A stretch of 40,561 bases of DNA from an uncultured Bacteroidales bacterium (GTDB taxonomy: Bacteria > Bacteroidota > Bacteroidia > Bacteroidales > Bacteroidaceae), in contig CASFRV010000024.1 of assembly GCA_949297215.1 (NCBI GenBank), forward strand, positions 1 through 40,561, written 5' to 3'. The notes below the pieces were generated by a model that ran no database searches, was not told the origin of the DNA, and worked only from the letters and a program-made list of their open reading frames with translations. Below are positions 25,849-35,063 of the stretch, piece after piece. The translations under genes and the position numbers were made by a program. The number at the start of each line of letters is the position of its first letter. Position 1 is the stretch's first letter.

Positions 25849-27696
25849 ATGAAAAAATTTCTACTCTGCGGCCTGCTCCTGCTGGCAGGCGTGACGGCCC
25901 GGGCCACGGAAGTGACCTTTACGACGGACGAAGGGTACATCTTCGGCACTGTGCGCATCTATCAGGAGGGCCTCGACTATGCTGTGAGCGGGGGTGCGCC
26001 CTATGAGCCAACGACAACGCTCGACCTCGAACCGGGCACCTACTACGTGAGGGCACAGCTCTGCACAAACGACTATGTGACCAACCTGCCCACCGGCGGC
26101 AAGACCACCTTCACCGTGGGCAACGCGCCGATGACGGTGAACTACTCGGTGGCCGACAACTACGTGACGGTGCGCTTCAGCGTGACGGACGAGAACGGCC
26201 GGCCGCTGGAAGGATGCAACGTGGGAGCCGACCCCACGGTGCAATCGGACGAATACAGCCTGTGCAGCTTCACAGCCACCACCGGCGCCGACGGAACGGT
26301 CGAAGCCCTGGTCACTCCCGACTTGAGCTTCAACGGATGGTGCAGCGCCGAGCACTACACTGGCCTGGACCAGGCGTTCACCACGACGAACGAGGACGGC
26401 AGTGTGGACTTTTCGTACGAAGGCCATCGCCGCGTGACCTTTACCTGCACGGGCTACTACGCACCCGACGACATGCCCGACTACTTCTCGGGCACCATCA
26501 CCATGAACGGCACCGACGGGGCCTACCTCATGTATGTTAACCCCGCTTACGACGGAAAAAACACCACCACCTACGTCGTGCTGCCCGAAGGCAACTACGA
26601 CTATGAGGCCTATGCCGACATCGACGCCAACGAGGGTGAAGCCTATCTGCGCGACGTACTGAACGTGGGCGGCAGCAACGTCAACGTGACGCTCGACTTT
26701 GCCAACGTGCAGCCCGTGACGCTCGTCTTCGACGAAACGCTGGGCTTTTCTCCCGGCGTGACGAAACTGGTGGGCGACAAGAAACTCATCATCAACGCCA
26801 GCGACGAAGGGCTCCACCTGGCTTCCGGCTCCTACTTGTGCACCGGAAGCTTCGCCGACGAGAACAACGAGGACGGCTACCACTTCAACCAGCCGTTCAC
26901 CGTGGCCGACGCTCCCGTCACCGTGGAGATCGACACCGACCCGTCTGCCTATCACGGCGTGACGTTCGACGTGACGACGCCGCAGGGCAAGGTGCAGTCG
27001 ATGTGCTACGTGGAAAGAGACATCATGGTGAGCGATGCGGGCGACTACTACGAGAGTCTGCCGCGCTTTGCCAACGGCACGTACGAATACTTCGCAACGG
27101 TCGTTTGGATCAGCAATTACAGCTACGCTCTCCCCTTTATGCCGGGCGGAACGTTCGCCGTTGACGGTGCCGACGTGGCAGTGCCCGTGAACCTGACCGA
27201 CCATCGCTTCTTCAAGCTCCACTACACCAAGGACGGGGAAGTGGGCTACTTGTTCTCGAACATGTACCTGATCGACGGCGAAGGCAACAGAAACCCCGTC
27301 AGCCTGGGCGGAACGAGCGGCATCGGCATGGGCCTGAAGCCCGGCACGTACGTTGTTGAGGGCGAGACCGACTATGCCTACGAACCCATCCACGGCACGC
27401 TTGTCGTCCCGGCCGACTGCCCCGAGAACATCACGGTGGAGATGGCTGACGGCACGAGCGGCATCGGCCACATCGAAGCTACTGAGGGCGGCCTGCGCGT
27501 CGTGGACGGCGGGCTGGCAGTGAGCTGCACGGGCCGCGCCACCATCGACGTGTACGACACAACGGGCCGCCGCGTGATGAGCTGCACCGCCACCGACGGC
27601 GAGACCATCGGCACCACGGGCCTGCCCGCAGGCGTCTACGTGGCCCGCATGCAGCAAGCCGGCGCAACGCAGAGCGTGAAGTTCGCCGTGCGCTGA
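25849..27696 (+). CDS. T9SS-tailed exported protein of unknown function
   Basis: A 615-residue protein with a signal peptide (MKKFLLCGLLLLAGVTARA). It is built of repeated beta-rich modules of the type LEPGTYYVRAQL / LPEGNYDYEAYADI / LASGSYLCTGSF / FANGTYEYFATV / LKPGTYVVEGETDY, recurring every ~90-110 residues. I take these as several Ig- or carboxypeptidase-regulatory-like domains. The end (IDVYDTTGRRVMSCTA...GLPAGVYVARMQQ...VKFAVR) is a clear T9SS type-A-like sorting domain. No catalytic residues were recognised. It is a single-gene unit with its own promoter, just downstream of the IS and a delta element. A structural or adhesive role is inferred. Confidence 0.85.
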   Translation: MKKFLLCGLLLLAGVTARATEVTFTTDEGYIFGTVRIYQEGLDYAVSGGAPYEPTTTLDLEPGTYYVRAQLCTNDYVTNLPTGGKTTFTVGNAPMTVNYSVADNYVTVRFSVTDENGRPLEGCNVGADPTVQSDEYSLCSFTATTGADGTVEALVTPDLSFNGWCSAEHYTGLDQAFTTTNEDGSVDFSYEGHRRVTFTCTGYYAPDDMPDYFSGTITMNGTDGAYLMYVNPAYDGKNTTTYVVLPEGNYDYEAYADIDANEGEAYLRDVLNVGGSNVNVTLDFANVQPVTLVFDETLGFSPGVTKLVGDKKLIINASDEGLHLASGSYLCTGSFADENNEDGYHFNQPFTVADAPVTVEIDTDPSAYHGVTFDVTTPQGKVQSMCYVERDIMVSDAGDYYESLPRFANGTYEYFATVVWISNYSYALPFMPGGTFAVDGADVAVPVNLTDHRFFKLHYTKDGEVGYLFSNMYLIDGEGNRNPVSLGGTSGIGMGLKPGTYVVEGETDYAYEPIHGTLVVPADCPENITVEMADGTSGIGHIEATEGGLRVVDGGLAVSCTGRATIDVYDTTGRRVMSCTATDGETIGTTGLPAGVYVARMQQAGATQSVKFAVR

Positions 27697-27740
27697 CACA
27701 CAACCCACACGGAGCGGTACGCACCGCCCCCGAACCCCAA

Positions 27741-27777
27741 GCGCCCCGCCACGGCCATACGGCCGCAGGCGGGGCGC
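27741..27777 (+). terminator. Possible terminator hairpin
   Basis: A 10-bp G+C stem (GCGCCCCGCC with GGCGGGGCGC) has an inner GGCC-ATAC-GGCC stem, 44 bp after the stop. No T tract follows, so termination is uncertain. The rest of 27778-27928 holds no gene; it includes an alternating purine-pyrimidine stretch near 27849-27866. Confidence 0.4.
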
Positions 27778-27928
27778 CCTGCGTAAACACGGCTGAGCCC
27801 GGCGGCGCTGCCCGCGCACACGCAACAAAGCGGGACGCCTCGCGCGCACGCGCGTATATAATAAGGAGTGGGCCTGGGCAAAAAAGAGGAATGAGCGCCG
27901 CTGCCACGGCCGTATGGGGGAAAAGTCG

Positions 27929-27936
27929 TATATTTG
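27929..27936 (+). promoter_or_regulatory. -7 box of the epimerase/PAP2 operon
   Basis: TATATTTG lies 16 bp before the ATG at 27953, implying a very short leader. Confidence 0.55.
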
Positions 27937-27952
27937 CAGAAATTTTTCCTGC

Positions 27953-28996
27953 ATGCAACTTAGTTGTCACAAACTCCTCGTGACGGGAGCCAGCGGCTTC
28001 GTGGGAAGTTTTCTCGTGGAGCACGCCCTGGCCGCCGGGGCCGAGGTATGGGCTGCCGTGCGCCCCACGAGCAGCCGCCGCTACCTGACGGACGGGCGCA
28101 TACGCTTCGTGGAGCTCGACCTGGGCGACGACGCGACGCTGCGCCGGCAGATCGAGGCACACGTCGGGGCCGAAGGGCCGTGGACGGCGTGCATCCACGT
28201 GGCGGGCGTGACGAAGTGCCGACACGAGGAAGACTTCTTCCGCGTGAACACCGAGGGCACGCTGCGCCTGGCGCGGACGTTGCAGGAAACGGGCGCGCTG
28301 CGCGGACGCTTTGTGTTCGTCAGTTCGCTGAGCGTCATGGGCCCCGTGCGCGAAAAGCCCGCACCCGACGGCCACGGGCGGCGCTATGCCCCCATCAGCG
28401 ACGCCGACGAGCCCCGCCCCGACACCGCCTACGGCCGCAGCAAGCTCGCAGCCGAACGGGGACTGGCCCGCATGCCGGGGCTCGACTACGTCGTGCTGCG
28501 GCCCACAGGCGTCTACGGCCCGCGCGACAAGGACTACTACCTGATGGCCCTGAGCGTGAAGCGCCACGTCGACACGGCGGCCGGCCTGCGCCCGCAGGAG
28601 CTGACGTTTGTCTACGTGCGCGACCTGGCCGACGCGGCCCTGCTGGCCATCGGCCACGGACGGCGCGGCGCAGCCTACTTCCTGACGGACGGAGGCGTGT
28701 ATGGCAGCAGCACCTTTGCGCGCCTGCTGCAACGGGCCATGGGCGTGAAGGGGCTGGTGCGCATCAGCGTGCCGCTGTGGGCGCTGCGGGCCGTGTGCCA
28801 CGTGGCGGGAAAGCTGGCCGCCGCCCGCGGACGGACGTCGACGCTCAACGCCGACAAATATCACATCATGAAACAACGCAACTGGCAATGCGACACCACG
28901 TCCGCCCGCAACGACCTGGGGTGGCAGCCCGCCTACGACCTGGAACGGGGCGTGGCCGAAACCGTCGCCTGGTATAAACAAGAACGATGGCTCTGA
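27953..28996 (+). CDS. NAD-dependent epimerase/dehydratase (extended SDR)
   Basis: A 347-residue Rossmann-fold enzyme. The nucleotide-binding motif is TGASGFVG (residues 11-18), and the catalytic pair is Tyr160/Lys164 (YGRSK) with an upstream SSLSVMG serine segment. Extended SDRs of this type act on nucleotide sugars, sterols or lipid intermediates; the substrate cannot be read off. The stop overlaps the start of the next gene, a PAP2/inositolphosphotransferase-like membrane enzyme, by 10 bp. Tight coupling and a role in lipid head-group or sugar chemistry are therefore likely. The ATG at 27953 fits the promoter; an earlier ATG at 27914 lies upstream of the -7 box. Confidence 0.9.
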   Translation: MQLSCHKLLVTGASGFVGSFLVEHALAAGAEVWAAVRPTSSRRYLTDGRIRFVELDLGDDATLRRQIEAHVGAEGPWTACIHVAGVTKCRHEEDFFRVNTEGTLRLARTLQETGALRGRFVFVSSLSVMGPVREKPAPDGHGRRYAPISDADEPRPDTAYGRSKLAAERGLARMPGLDYVVLRPTGVYGPRDKDYYLMALSVKRHVDTAAGLRPQELTFVYVRDLADAALLAIGHGRRGAAYFLTDGGVYGSSTFARLLQRAMGVKGLVRISVPLWALRAVCHVAGKLAAARGRTSTLNADKYHIMKQRNWQCDTTSARNDLGWQPAYDLERGVAETVAWYKQERWL

Positions 28997-29958
28997 ACCT
29001 GCTCACCTCGCTGCCCCGCCAACGCGGCCTGCTCGGCGTGGAAAAGGCCACACTGGCCTACACGCTCCTGACAGCCGTGCTCATCCTGCTCTTTCACGAC
29101 GACATGACGGCGCCCCTGCGCCTGCTCATGGGACGCTCGTTCGTGCTGCTGGGCATGGCGGCCACCATGGCCGTCTACTACGCGGCGCCCAACCGCGCCA
29201 CCCTCATCCTGCGCACCATCTATCCCCTGACGCTGCTGAGCTACTGGTACCCCGACACGTACGAGTTCTGCCAGCTGTTTCCCAACCTCGACTACGTGTT
29301 CGCCGGCGTGGACCAGGCGCTCTTCGGCTGCCAGCCGTCGCTCGAATTTGCGCGCCACCTGCCGTCGGCAGTGTGGAGCGAACTGTTCCACCTGGGCTAT
29401 TTCTCCTATTACCCGCTGATTTTCCTCACGGCACTGGCCCCCCTCTTCTGCCGCCGCGAGCTCTTTGGCGAAACAGCCTATATCATCCTGGCAAGCTTCC
29501 TGGCCTATTACATTATCTACCTGTTTCTGCCCGTGGCAGGGCCGCAATACTACTTCCACGCCGTGGGGCTGGAAGAAATAGAGGCGGGCCGCTTCCCGAT
29601 GCTGGGCGACTATTTCCGCCACCACACGGAGCTGCGGCCGAGCACGGCGCCCGACGGGCTGTTCTGCTCGCTCGTCGAGGCCACACAGGCCAGCGGCGAA
29701 CGGCCCACGGCGGCCTTCCCGTCGAGCCACGTGGGCATGAGCACCATCCTCATGATGCTCCTTTCGCGCACAAAGCGCTCATTGCTGCTTGGCGCCCTTC
29801 CGTTCTACATACTGCTGTGCCTGAGCACCGTCTACATCGAGGCCCACTATCTCATCGACTCGCTCTGCGGCCTGTTCAGCGCACCGCTCGTGTACACGAT
29901 GGCCCACCGCCTGTATGAGGTGCAGCGCAACCCGCGCCTGGGGCCCGAATTTGCCTGA
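28987..29958 (+). CDS. PAP2_3 family membrane enzyme, inositol-phosphorylceramide-synthase-like
   Basis: A 323-residue membrane protein with about six hydrophobic segments. It carries the two signature motifs of lipid phosphatase/phosphotransferases: AFPSSHVGMS with His248, and YIEAHYLID with His287 and Asp291. The HYxxD form is that of fungal Aur1 inositol phosphorylceramide synthase and of the Bacteroidetes PAP2_3 proteins, rather than the classic PAP2 phosphatase. From established work, Bacteroides make sphingolipids with phosphoethanolamine or phosphoinositol head groups, so transfer of a phospho-head group to ceramide is a plausible role. It overlaps the epimerase gene by 10 bp. A simple lipid phosphatase remains possible. 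Confidence 0.88.
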   Translation: MALNLLTSLPRQRGLLGVEKATLAYTLLTAVLILLFHDDMTAPLRLLMGRSFVLLGMAATMAVYYAAPNRATLILRTIYPLTLLSYWYPDTYEFCQLFPNLDYVFAGVDQALFGCQPSLEFARHLPSAVWSELFHLGYFSYYPLIFLTALAPLFCRRELFGETAYIILASFLAYYIIYLFLPVAGPQYYFHAVGLEEIEAGRFPMLGDYFRHHTELRPSTAPDGLFCSLVEATQASGERPTAAFPSSHVGMSTILMMLLSRTKRSLLLGALPFYILLCLSTVYIEAHYLIDSLCGLFSAPLVYTMAHRLYEVQRNPRLGPEFA

Positions 29959-29986
29959 ACAAACTGAACCAAACAACGATACAACG

Positions 29987-31384
29987 ATGAAAAAAGCGAT
30001 TTTATCCCTGCTCCTGGCCCTGCCCGCCGCAGGAGCCGCCGCACAGACCGAGGGAGGAGGCATCAGCGCCGACCTGCTGGCCAAACTGCGCGCCGGCCGC
30101 ACCGAACAGGCCGCCGACCGCGCCCTGCGCAACGCACTGGCCACCAACAGCATCAACTCGCTGGCTGCCAACCCCGCCGCACGCCAGGCACGCGACACCT
30201 ATTTCTCGAACCGCGTCGAGTCGAAAGGCATCACCGACCAGAAGCAGTCGGGACGGTGCTGGCTCTTCACGGGCCTCAACGTGATGCGTGCCAAGGTGAT
30301 AGCCCGCTATGGCATGGGAGACTTCCGCTTCTCGCAAAACTACTGCTTCTTCTACGACCAGTTGGAGAAGGCCAATCTCTTTTTGCAGGCCATCATCGAC
30401 AGCGCCGACAAACCGATGGACGACCGCACGGTCAACTGGCTCTTCCAGCACCCGCTGAGCGACGGAGGGCAGTTTACGGGCATACAGGACATCATATCGA
30501 AATATGGCGTGGTGCCGGCCGACGTGATGCCCGAGACGTACAGCGCCGAAAACACCTCGACCATGGCACAGCTCCTCTCGCTGAAGCTGCGCGAATATGG
30601 CCTCGCGCTGCGCAAAAGCGCCGCCAAAGGCGAAAAGGCCGACGCCTTGCAGGAAAAGAAAGCCGGGATGCTCGCCACGGTGTACGACATCCTGGCCGAA
30701 TGCCTGGGCGAACCGCCCGTGAAGTTCACCTGGACGCGCCACACGGCCGACGGACGCCCCGCAGGCACGAAGGAATACACGCCCCTGTCGTTCTACAAAG
30801 AATATGTCGGCGCCGACCTGAAGAACAACTACGTCATGCTGATGAACGACCCCACACGCCCCTATCACAAGACGTACACCATCGACCTCGACCGCCACGT
30901 CTACGACGGAAGCAACTGGACTTACATCAACCTGCCCATAGAGGAAATCAAGGAGATGGCCATCGCCTCGATCAAGGACAGCACGATGATGTATTTCTCG
31001 TGCGACGTGGGCAAGTTCATCGACGCCCGCAGCGGATGGCTCGACCCGAACAACTACGACTACGCCTCGCTCTTCGACACTTCCTTCCCGATGAACAAGG
31101 CCGAGCGCATCAGCACCTACGCCTCGGCTTCGAGCCACGCCATGACGCTCATGGCCGTCGACCTCGACGCCAACGGTAAGCCCAAGAAATGGATGGTGGA
31201 AAACTCCTGGGGCAGCGACGCGGGCTACCAGGGCCACCTCATCATGACGGACGAGTGGTTTGACGAATATATGTTCCGCCTTGTGGTGGAAAAGAAGTAT
31301 GTTCCCGCCGCCACACTGAAACTCCTGAAGCAGGAGCCCGAGAAACTGCCCGCATGGGACCCTCTCTTCGCTCCCGAACCCTGA
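29987..31384 (+). CDS. Exported C1 aminopeptidase / bleomycin-hydrolase-like peptidase
   Basis: A 465-residue papain-fold cysteine peptidase of the C1B family (bleomycin hydrolase, PepC). The triad is visible: Cys91 in QSGRCWLF, His384 in SSHAMTL and Asn406 in VENSWG. Other family blocks are NYCFFYDQLEKAN, DGGQFTGIQDIISKYGVVP and YHKTYTIDLDRHVYDG. Unlike the cytosolic PepC/bleomycin hydrolases it has a signal peptide (MKKAILSLLLALPAAGAAAQ), so it should act in the periplasm or outside. It starts 28 bp after the PAP2 gene and ends before a strong terminator. Trimming of peptides from host proteins is inferred. Confidence 0.93.
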   Translation: MKKAILSLLLALPAAGAAAQTEGGGISADLLAKLRAGRTEQAADRALRNALATNSINSLAANPAARQARDTYFSNRVESKGITDQKQSGRCWLFTGLNVMRAKVIARYGMGDFRFSQNYCFFYDQLEKANLFLQAIIDSADKPMDDRTVNWLFQHPLSDGGQFTGIQDIISKYGVVPADVMPETYSAENTSTMAQLLSLKLREYGLALRKSAAKGEKADALQEKKAGMLATVYDILAECLGEPPVKFTWTRHTADGRPAGTKEYTPLSFYKEYVGADLKNNYVMLMNDPTRPYHKTYTIDLDRHVYDGSNWTYINLPIEEIKEMAIASIKDSTMMYFSCDVGKFIDARSGWLDPNNYDYASLFDTSFPMNKAERISTYASASSHAMTLMAVDLDANGKPKKWMVENSWGSDAGYQGHLIMTDEWFDEYMFRLVVEKKYVPAATLKLLKQEPEKLPAWDPLFAPEP

Positions 31385-31416
31385 CGCAGGCCATGACAAA
31401 AGGCCTCCACGCATAA

Positions 31417-31473
31417 AGCAGCGGCGCGCAGCCACGGACACTCCCGGGCCGCGCGCCGCTGCTTCGCTTTTTT
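31417..31473 (+). terminator. Terminator after the C1 peptidase gene
   Basis: A perfect 13-bp stem (AGCAGCGGCGCGC at 31417-31429 with its complement at 31451-31463) is followed by TCG and six T. Confidence 0.8.
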
Positions 31474-31508
31474 GCAACAACGGACGGCATACTTTCAGCA
31501 TAAATGCG

Positions 31509-31516
31509 TAATTTTG
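31509..31516 (+). promoter_or_regulatory. -7 box of dsbD
   Basis: TAATTTTG lies 35 bp before the ATG at 31552. An in-frame ATG at 31504 lies on or before the box and is therefore rejected as the start. Confidence 0.55.
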
Positions 31517-31551
31517 CCGCGAAAATACAGAACCATAGAATTTTATACAGC

Positions 31552-33600
31552 ATGAAAAAAGCCTTTACCCTGACTCTGCTGCTGCTTGCAGGCCTCTTCA
31601 CGGCGCTGCATGCGCAGGTGAGCTTCACGGTCAGCCAGAAACGCGTCAGCCCCACGGAGATCGACATCGTCTTCACGGGCCGTGCCGACGCCGGCTGGCA
31701 TGTCTATTCCACCAACCTGCCTCCCGACGGCCCTAACTCCGCCACGTTCAACGTCGACAAGAAGCAAGGCGTCGAACTGGTGGGCGGCCTGCGCCACGGC
31801 AGCGGCGAGAAGAGCGTGTACGACCCCATGTTCGAGATGGAACTGCGCTTCTTCGAAGGGCAATGCACCTTTACACAGCGCGTGCGCCTGACGGCTCCGC
31901 AGTATGAGCTGGACGGCTACCTCCTATACAGTGCCTGCAACGACCAGAACTGCCTGCCCCCGACGTCTGTGGAGTGCAAGGTGAAGGGCTCCGACGGACC
32001 TAAGGCCGCCAAGCCCGCCGAAGAAGCCGCACCCAAGGAGGCTGCCGCACCGGCCGTCGCACCCGAAGCCGCCGACAGCACAGCGGCTCCCGCCGACACC
32101 ACCGCCACGGCCGACACGACGGCTACCGCGGGCGGCAACAGCGCCGACAGCAACCTCACCGCAGCGTGGTGGGCGCCCGTCGTCGACGAGATGGCAGCTT
32201 TCGGCAGCGAGGACCACAACGTGGCCGGGAAGGCTTGGTGGTACATCTTCCTCATGGGCTTCGCCGGTGGCCTCATCGCCTTGTTCACCCCCTGCGTGTG
32301 GCCCATCATCCCCATGACGGTGAGCTTCTTCCTGAAGCGCTCGGGCAACCGCCGCAAGGGCGTGCGCGACGCCGTGACCTACGGCATCTCCATCGTCGTC
32401 ATCTACGTGGCGCTCGGCCTCATCATCACCACCATCTTCGGTGCCAACGCGCTGAACGACCTTAGCACGAACGCCATCTTCAACATTCTGTTCTTCCTCA
32501 TGCTGGTTGTGTTTGCTGCCAGCTTCTTCGGCGGGTTCGAAATCACGCTTCCCGAGTCGTGGGGCGCCGCCGTCGACAACAAGGCCGAAAAGACGACGGG
32601 CCTGCTGAGCATCTTCCTCATGGCCTTCACGCTATCGCTCGTGTCGTTCTCGTGCACGGGCCCCATCATCGGTTTCCTGCTGGTCGAGGTGTCCACCTCG
32701 GGCGGCTCGGCCCTGGCTCCCACCATCGGCATGCTGGGCTTTGCCATCGCCCTGGCCCTGCCGTTCACGCTCTTCGCCCTCTTCCCCACGTGGCTCAAGA
32801 GCGCGCCCAAGAGCGGCGGCTGGCTCAACGTGGTCAAGGTGGTGCTTGGCTTCCTCGAACTGGCCTTTGCGCTGAAATTCCTCTCCGTGGCCGACCTGGC
32901 CTACGGCTGGGGCATTCTGGACCGCGAGACGTTCCTGGCCCTTTGGATTGTTATCTTCGCCCTCCTCGGCTTCTACCTGCTGGGCAAGATACGCTTTCCC
33001 CACGACGACGAGACAGACCACACGGGCGTGACGCGCTTCTTCCTGGGTCTCTGCTCGCTGGCCTTCGCCGTCTACATGGTGCCCGGCCTCTGGGGCGCCC
33101 CGCTGAAAGCCGTGAGCGCCTTTGCGCCCCCCGTCTCCACGCAGGACTTCAACTTGGACGAAACGAAGGTCGAGGCCAAGTTTACCGACTATGAGGCCGG
33201 CATGGCCTATGCCCGCCAGACGGGCAAGCCCGTCCTCGTGGACTTCACGGGCCACGGCTGCGTCAACTGCCGCAAGATGGAGCTGGCCGTATGGCACGAC
33301 CCCAAGGTGCGCGACATCATCATGGACGACTACGTGCTCATCTCCCTCTACGTCGACGAAAAGGCCAAGCTCCCCGAGCCCATCATCGTGAAGGAAAACG
33401 GGAAAGAGACGAAGCTCCGCACCGTGGGCGACAAGTGGAGCTATCTGCAACGCAGCAAGTTTGGCATGGGCGCCCAACCCTACTACGTCCTGCTCGACAA
33501 CGAAGGTCGGCCCCTCACGGGCAGCTACGCCTACGACGAGGACGTCGACAAATACGTACGCTTCCTGCAAGACGGCCTGAAAGCCTACCGCAACCGATAA
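31552..33600 (+). CDS. dsbD: Thiol:disulfide interchange protein DsbD
   Basis: Carries electrons from cytoplasmic thioredoxin across the inner membrane to periplasmic partners. The 682 residues contain a signal peptide (ending ...ALHAQ). An N-terminal immunoglobulin-like DsbD-alpha domain follows, with Cys129 and Cys134 (SACNDQNC). An Ala/Pro/Thr-rich linker (about 150-200) leads to a membrane domain of about eight helices with Cys248 (TPCVWPIIPMT) and Cys368 (SFSCTGPIIG). A C-terminal thioredoxin domain has CVNC (570-573). All three redox pairs are present. It has its own promoter and sits between terminators, so it is probably transcribed alone. It faces the sialidase gene tail to tail. Confidence 0.95.
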   Translation: MKKAFTLTLLLLAGLFTALHAQVSFTVSQKRVSPTEIDIVFTGRADAGWHVYSTNLPPDGPNSATFNVDKKQGVELVGGLRHGSGEKSVYDPMFEMELRFFEGQCTFTQRVRLTAPQYELDGYLLYSACNDQNCLPPTSVECKVKGSDGPKAAKPAEEAAPKEAAAPAVAPEAADSTAAPADTTATADTTATAGGNSADSNLTAAWWAPVVDEMAAFGSEDHNVAGKAWWYIFLMGFAGGLIALFTPCVWPIIPMTVSFFLKRSGNRRKGVRDAVTYGISIVVIYVALGLIITTIFGANALNDLSTNAIFNILFFLMLVVFAASFFGGFEITLPESWGAAVDNKAEKTTGLLSIFLMAFTLSLVSFSCTGPIIGFLLVEVSTSGGSALAPTIGMLGFAIALALPFTLFALFPTWLKSAPKSGGWLNVVKVVLGFLELAFALKFLSVADLAYGWGILDRETFLALWIVIFALLGFYLLGKIRFPHDDETDHTGVTRFFLGLCSLAFAVYMVPGLWGAPLKAVSAFAPPVSTQDFNLDETKVEAKFTDYEAGMAYARQTGKPVLVDFTGHGCVNCRKMELAVWHDPKVRDIIMDDYVLISLYVDEKAKLPEPIIVKENGKETKLRTVGDKWSYLQRSKFGMGAQPYYVLLDNEGRPLTGSYAYDEDVDKYVRFLQDGLKAYRNR

Positions 33601-33634
33601 CCCCCGGCGCCCCGTGCGCCCACACAAACACAGC

Positions 33635-33668
33635 GCGGCCCCTCCTCCCCAAGCGGAAGAGGGGCCGC
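33635..33668. terminator. Hairpin between convergent dsbD and sialidase genes
   Basis: A 10-bp stem (GCGGCCCCTC with GAGGGGCCGC) lies in the 97-bp gap between converging genes. No T run is present on either strand, so it is only a possible bidirectional terminator. Confidence 0.4.
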
Positions 33669-33697
33669 GCCGCATCCGGGCCGCAGGCCGCCGCGCG

Positions 33698-34900
33698 TCA
33701 GCGCGAACGGTAACGGCCTTTGGTGATTTCTTCGAGCGTCAGGGCGCGGTAGACCATCTGGTACCACCCCGGCTCCTCCTCGTAGAAGAAGCCGATGCGC
33801 CCGTCGGCTTGGAGGGTCATCGTGGAGTAGGCCGAGCCCGTGTGGCTCACGCGGTAGGCTCCGTCCCAGTCCTCGGCAAAATGGGCAGGCGTGTCGTAGT
33901 CGGCCGCCGTCACCAGCTCCTTATAATAAATGGTGACGTTCTGCCGCGCCGGGCCTGCGGGCAGACTTTGCAGGGCCAGCTCCACCTTGCGCCCGGCAGC
34001 GTCGCGTGCGGGAACAATCAGTATCTCGCCGTTGCAGGCCCCGCTCTCGTTGGCAATGCCGCCGCGCACCTGCTTCGAGTCGACCACCTCGCCCCAGCTG
34101 CCTTCGGCGTGCCGGGCGTCGGTGTAGCGGAAGATGTTGAAATAGCGCCCGCCCGCCTTGCGGCTGCTCAGGAGCACGCTGCCGTCGGGCAGTTCCTCAC
34201 ACTTCGGTTCGTCGCCCCGCCGTGCAGGCGAGGCCTCGGCGCCGCCCAGCGCCTGCCACGTGCGGCCGAAGTCGTCGGAATAGATCACAAAGTTGCCGCT
34301 CGTCGTGGCCAGCGCGGCATAGAGGCGGTAGTAGTCGCCCGTCTTCACGCGCTCCGACTGGCAGATGCGCCCGCTGCCCATGAAGATGCCGTTGATGCGC
34401 CCGCCGAAGACGTCAAAATAGATTTGCCCCGTGATGTCGGTCGGCGTCTGCCAGCGCCACGTCGCGCTGCGCTTGTCGTACGTGGCCCGCGTGTACACCA
34501 TGCGCAGGGGGTGCGAGGGTCGCGAGCTCCAATAGGGCACGTCGCCCGAGGCACACACCAGCAGCAGTTCGTTCCGCACGCGGTCGGCCACAAGGCAGGC
34601 GTCGCCATAGCCCGTCGTAGCTCCGCGGCCCGTGCCTTCGAGCACGGTGACGGCCGGCGTCCACGTCTCCCCGTCGTCGTGGCTCGTGCGCATCAGGATG
34701 TCCACGCGTCCGTAGCCAATGTCGCCCCCGCAGGGCCGGCGGTCGCTCAGCGCCACGAGCTGCCCGTTGCGCGCCGTGGCAATGGCCGGTATGCGGTAGG
34801 GATAACCCGTCGAATCGCCCGTATGAAACAGCACCGTCTGCGCCCCTCCCGTCCACGGCAGGAGCGCCAACAACCAAGCAAGCAAATGTTTCTTCTTCAT
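33698..34900 (-). CDS. nanH: Exo-alpha-sialidase (GH33)
   Basis: Exported neuraminidase that removes terminal sialic acid from host glycans. The 400 residues start with a signal peptide (MKKKHLLAWLLALLPWTGGAQ). Family marks are the YRIP motif with Arg36, Asp-boxes SHDDGETW (73-80) and SDDFGRTW (208-215), an acidic GDEPKCEE segment (Glu231), SSRKAGGRYFN, and a late HTGSAYSTMTL Tyr region. The ATG at 34900 is chosen because a -7 box lies at 34937-34930, which leaves no leader for the alternative ATG at 34927. It is a lone gene: no sialic acid transport or catabolism genes are near. Confidence 0.93.
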   Translation of the reverse strand: MKKKHLLAWLLALLPWTGGAQTVLFHTGDSTGYPYRIPAIATARNGQLVALSDRRPCGGDIGYGRVDILMRTSHDDGETWTPAVTVLEGTGRGATTGYGDACLVADRVRNELLLVCASGDVPYWSSRPSHPLRMVYTRATYDKRSATWRWQTPTDITGQIYFDVFGGRINGIFMGSGRICQSERVKTGDYYRLYAALATTSGNFVIYSDDFGRTWQALGGAEASPARRGDEPKCEELPDGSVLLSSRKAGGRYFNIFRYTDARHAEGSWGEVVDSKQVRGGIANESGACNGEILIVPARDAAGRKVELALQSLPAGPARQNVTIYYKELVTAADYDTPAHFAEDWDGAYRVSHTGSAYSTMTLQADGRIGFFYEEEPGWYQMVYRALTLEEITKGRYRSR

Positions 34901-34929
34901 CGTCTCGTTTTTTAAAATGATTTTCATGG

Positions 34930-34937
34930 CAAAGTTA
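34930..34937 (-). promoter_or_regulatory. -7 box of the sialidase gene
   Basis: On the - strand it reads TAACTTTG, 29 bp upstream of the ATG at 34900. No matching -33 element is evident. Confidence 0.5.
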
Positions 34938-35063
34938 AGACAAAAGGGGGAAAAGAGGAGGAAACGGCGCACAACCTTAACACACAGACGCGGGAAGAGG
35001 TTCGAGGCGCAGCCCCGCAATGGACAATTATGGCTGTCACCACTCCCAGTCCGCGTGGCTGTC

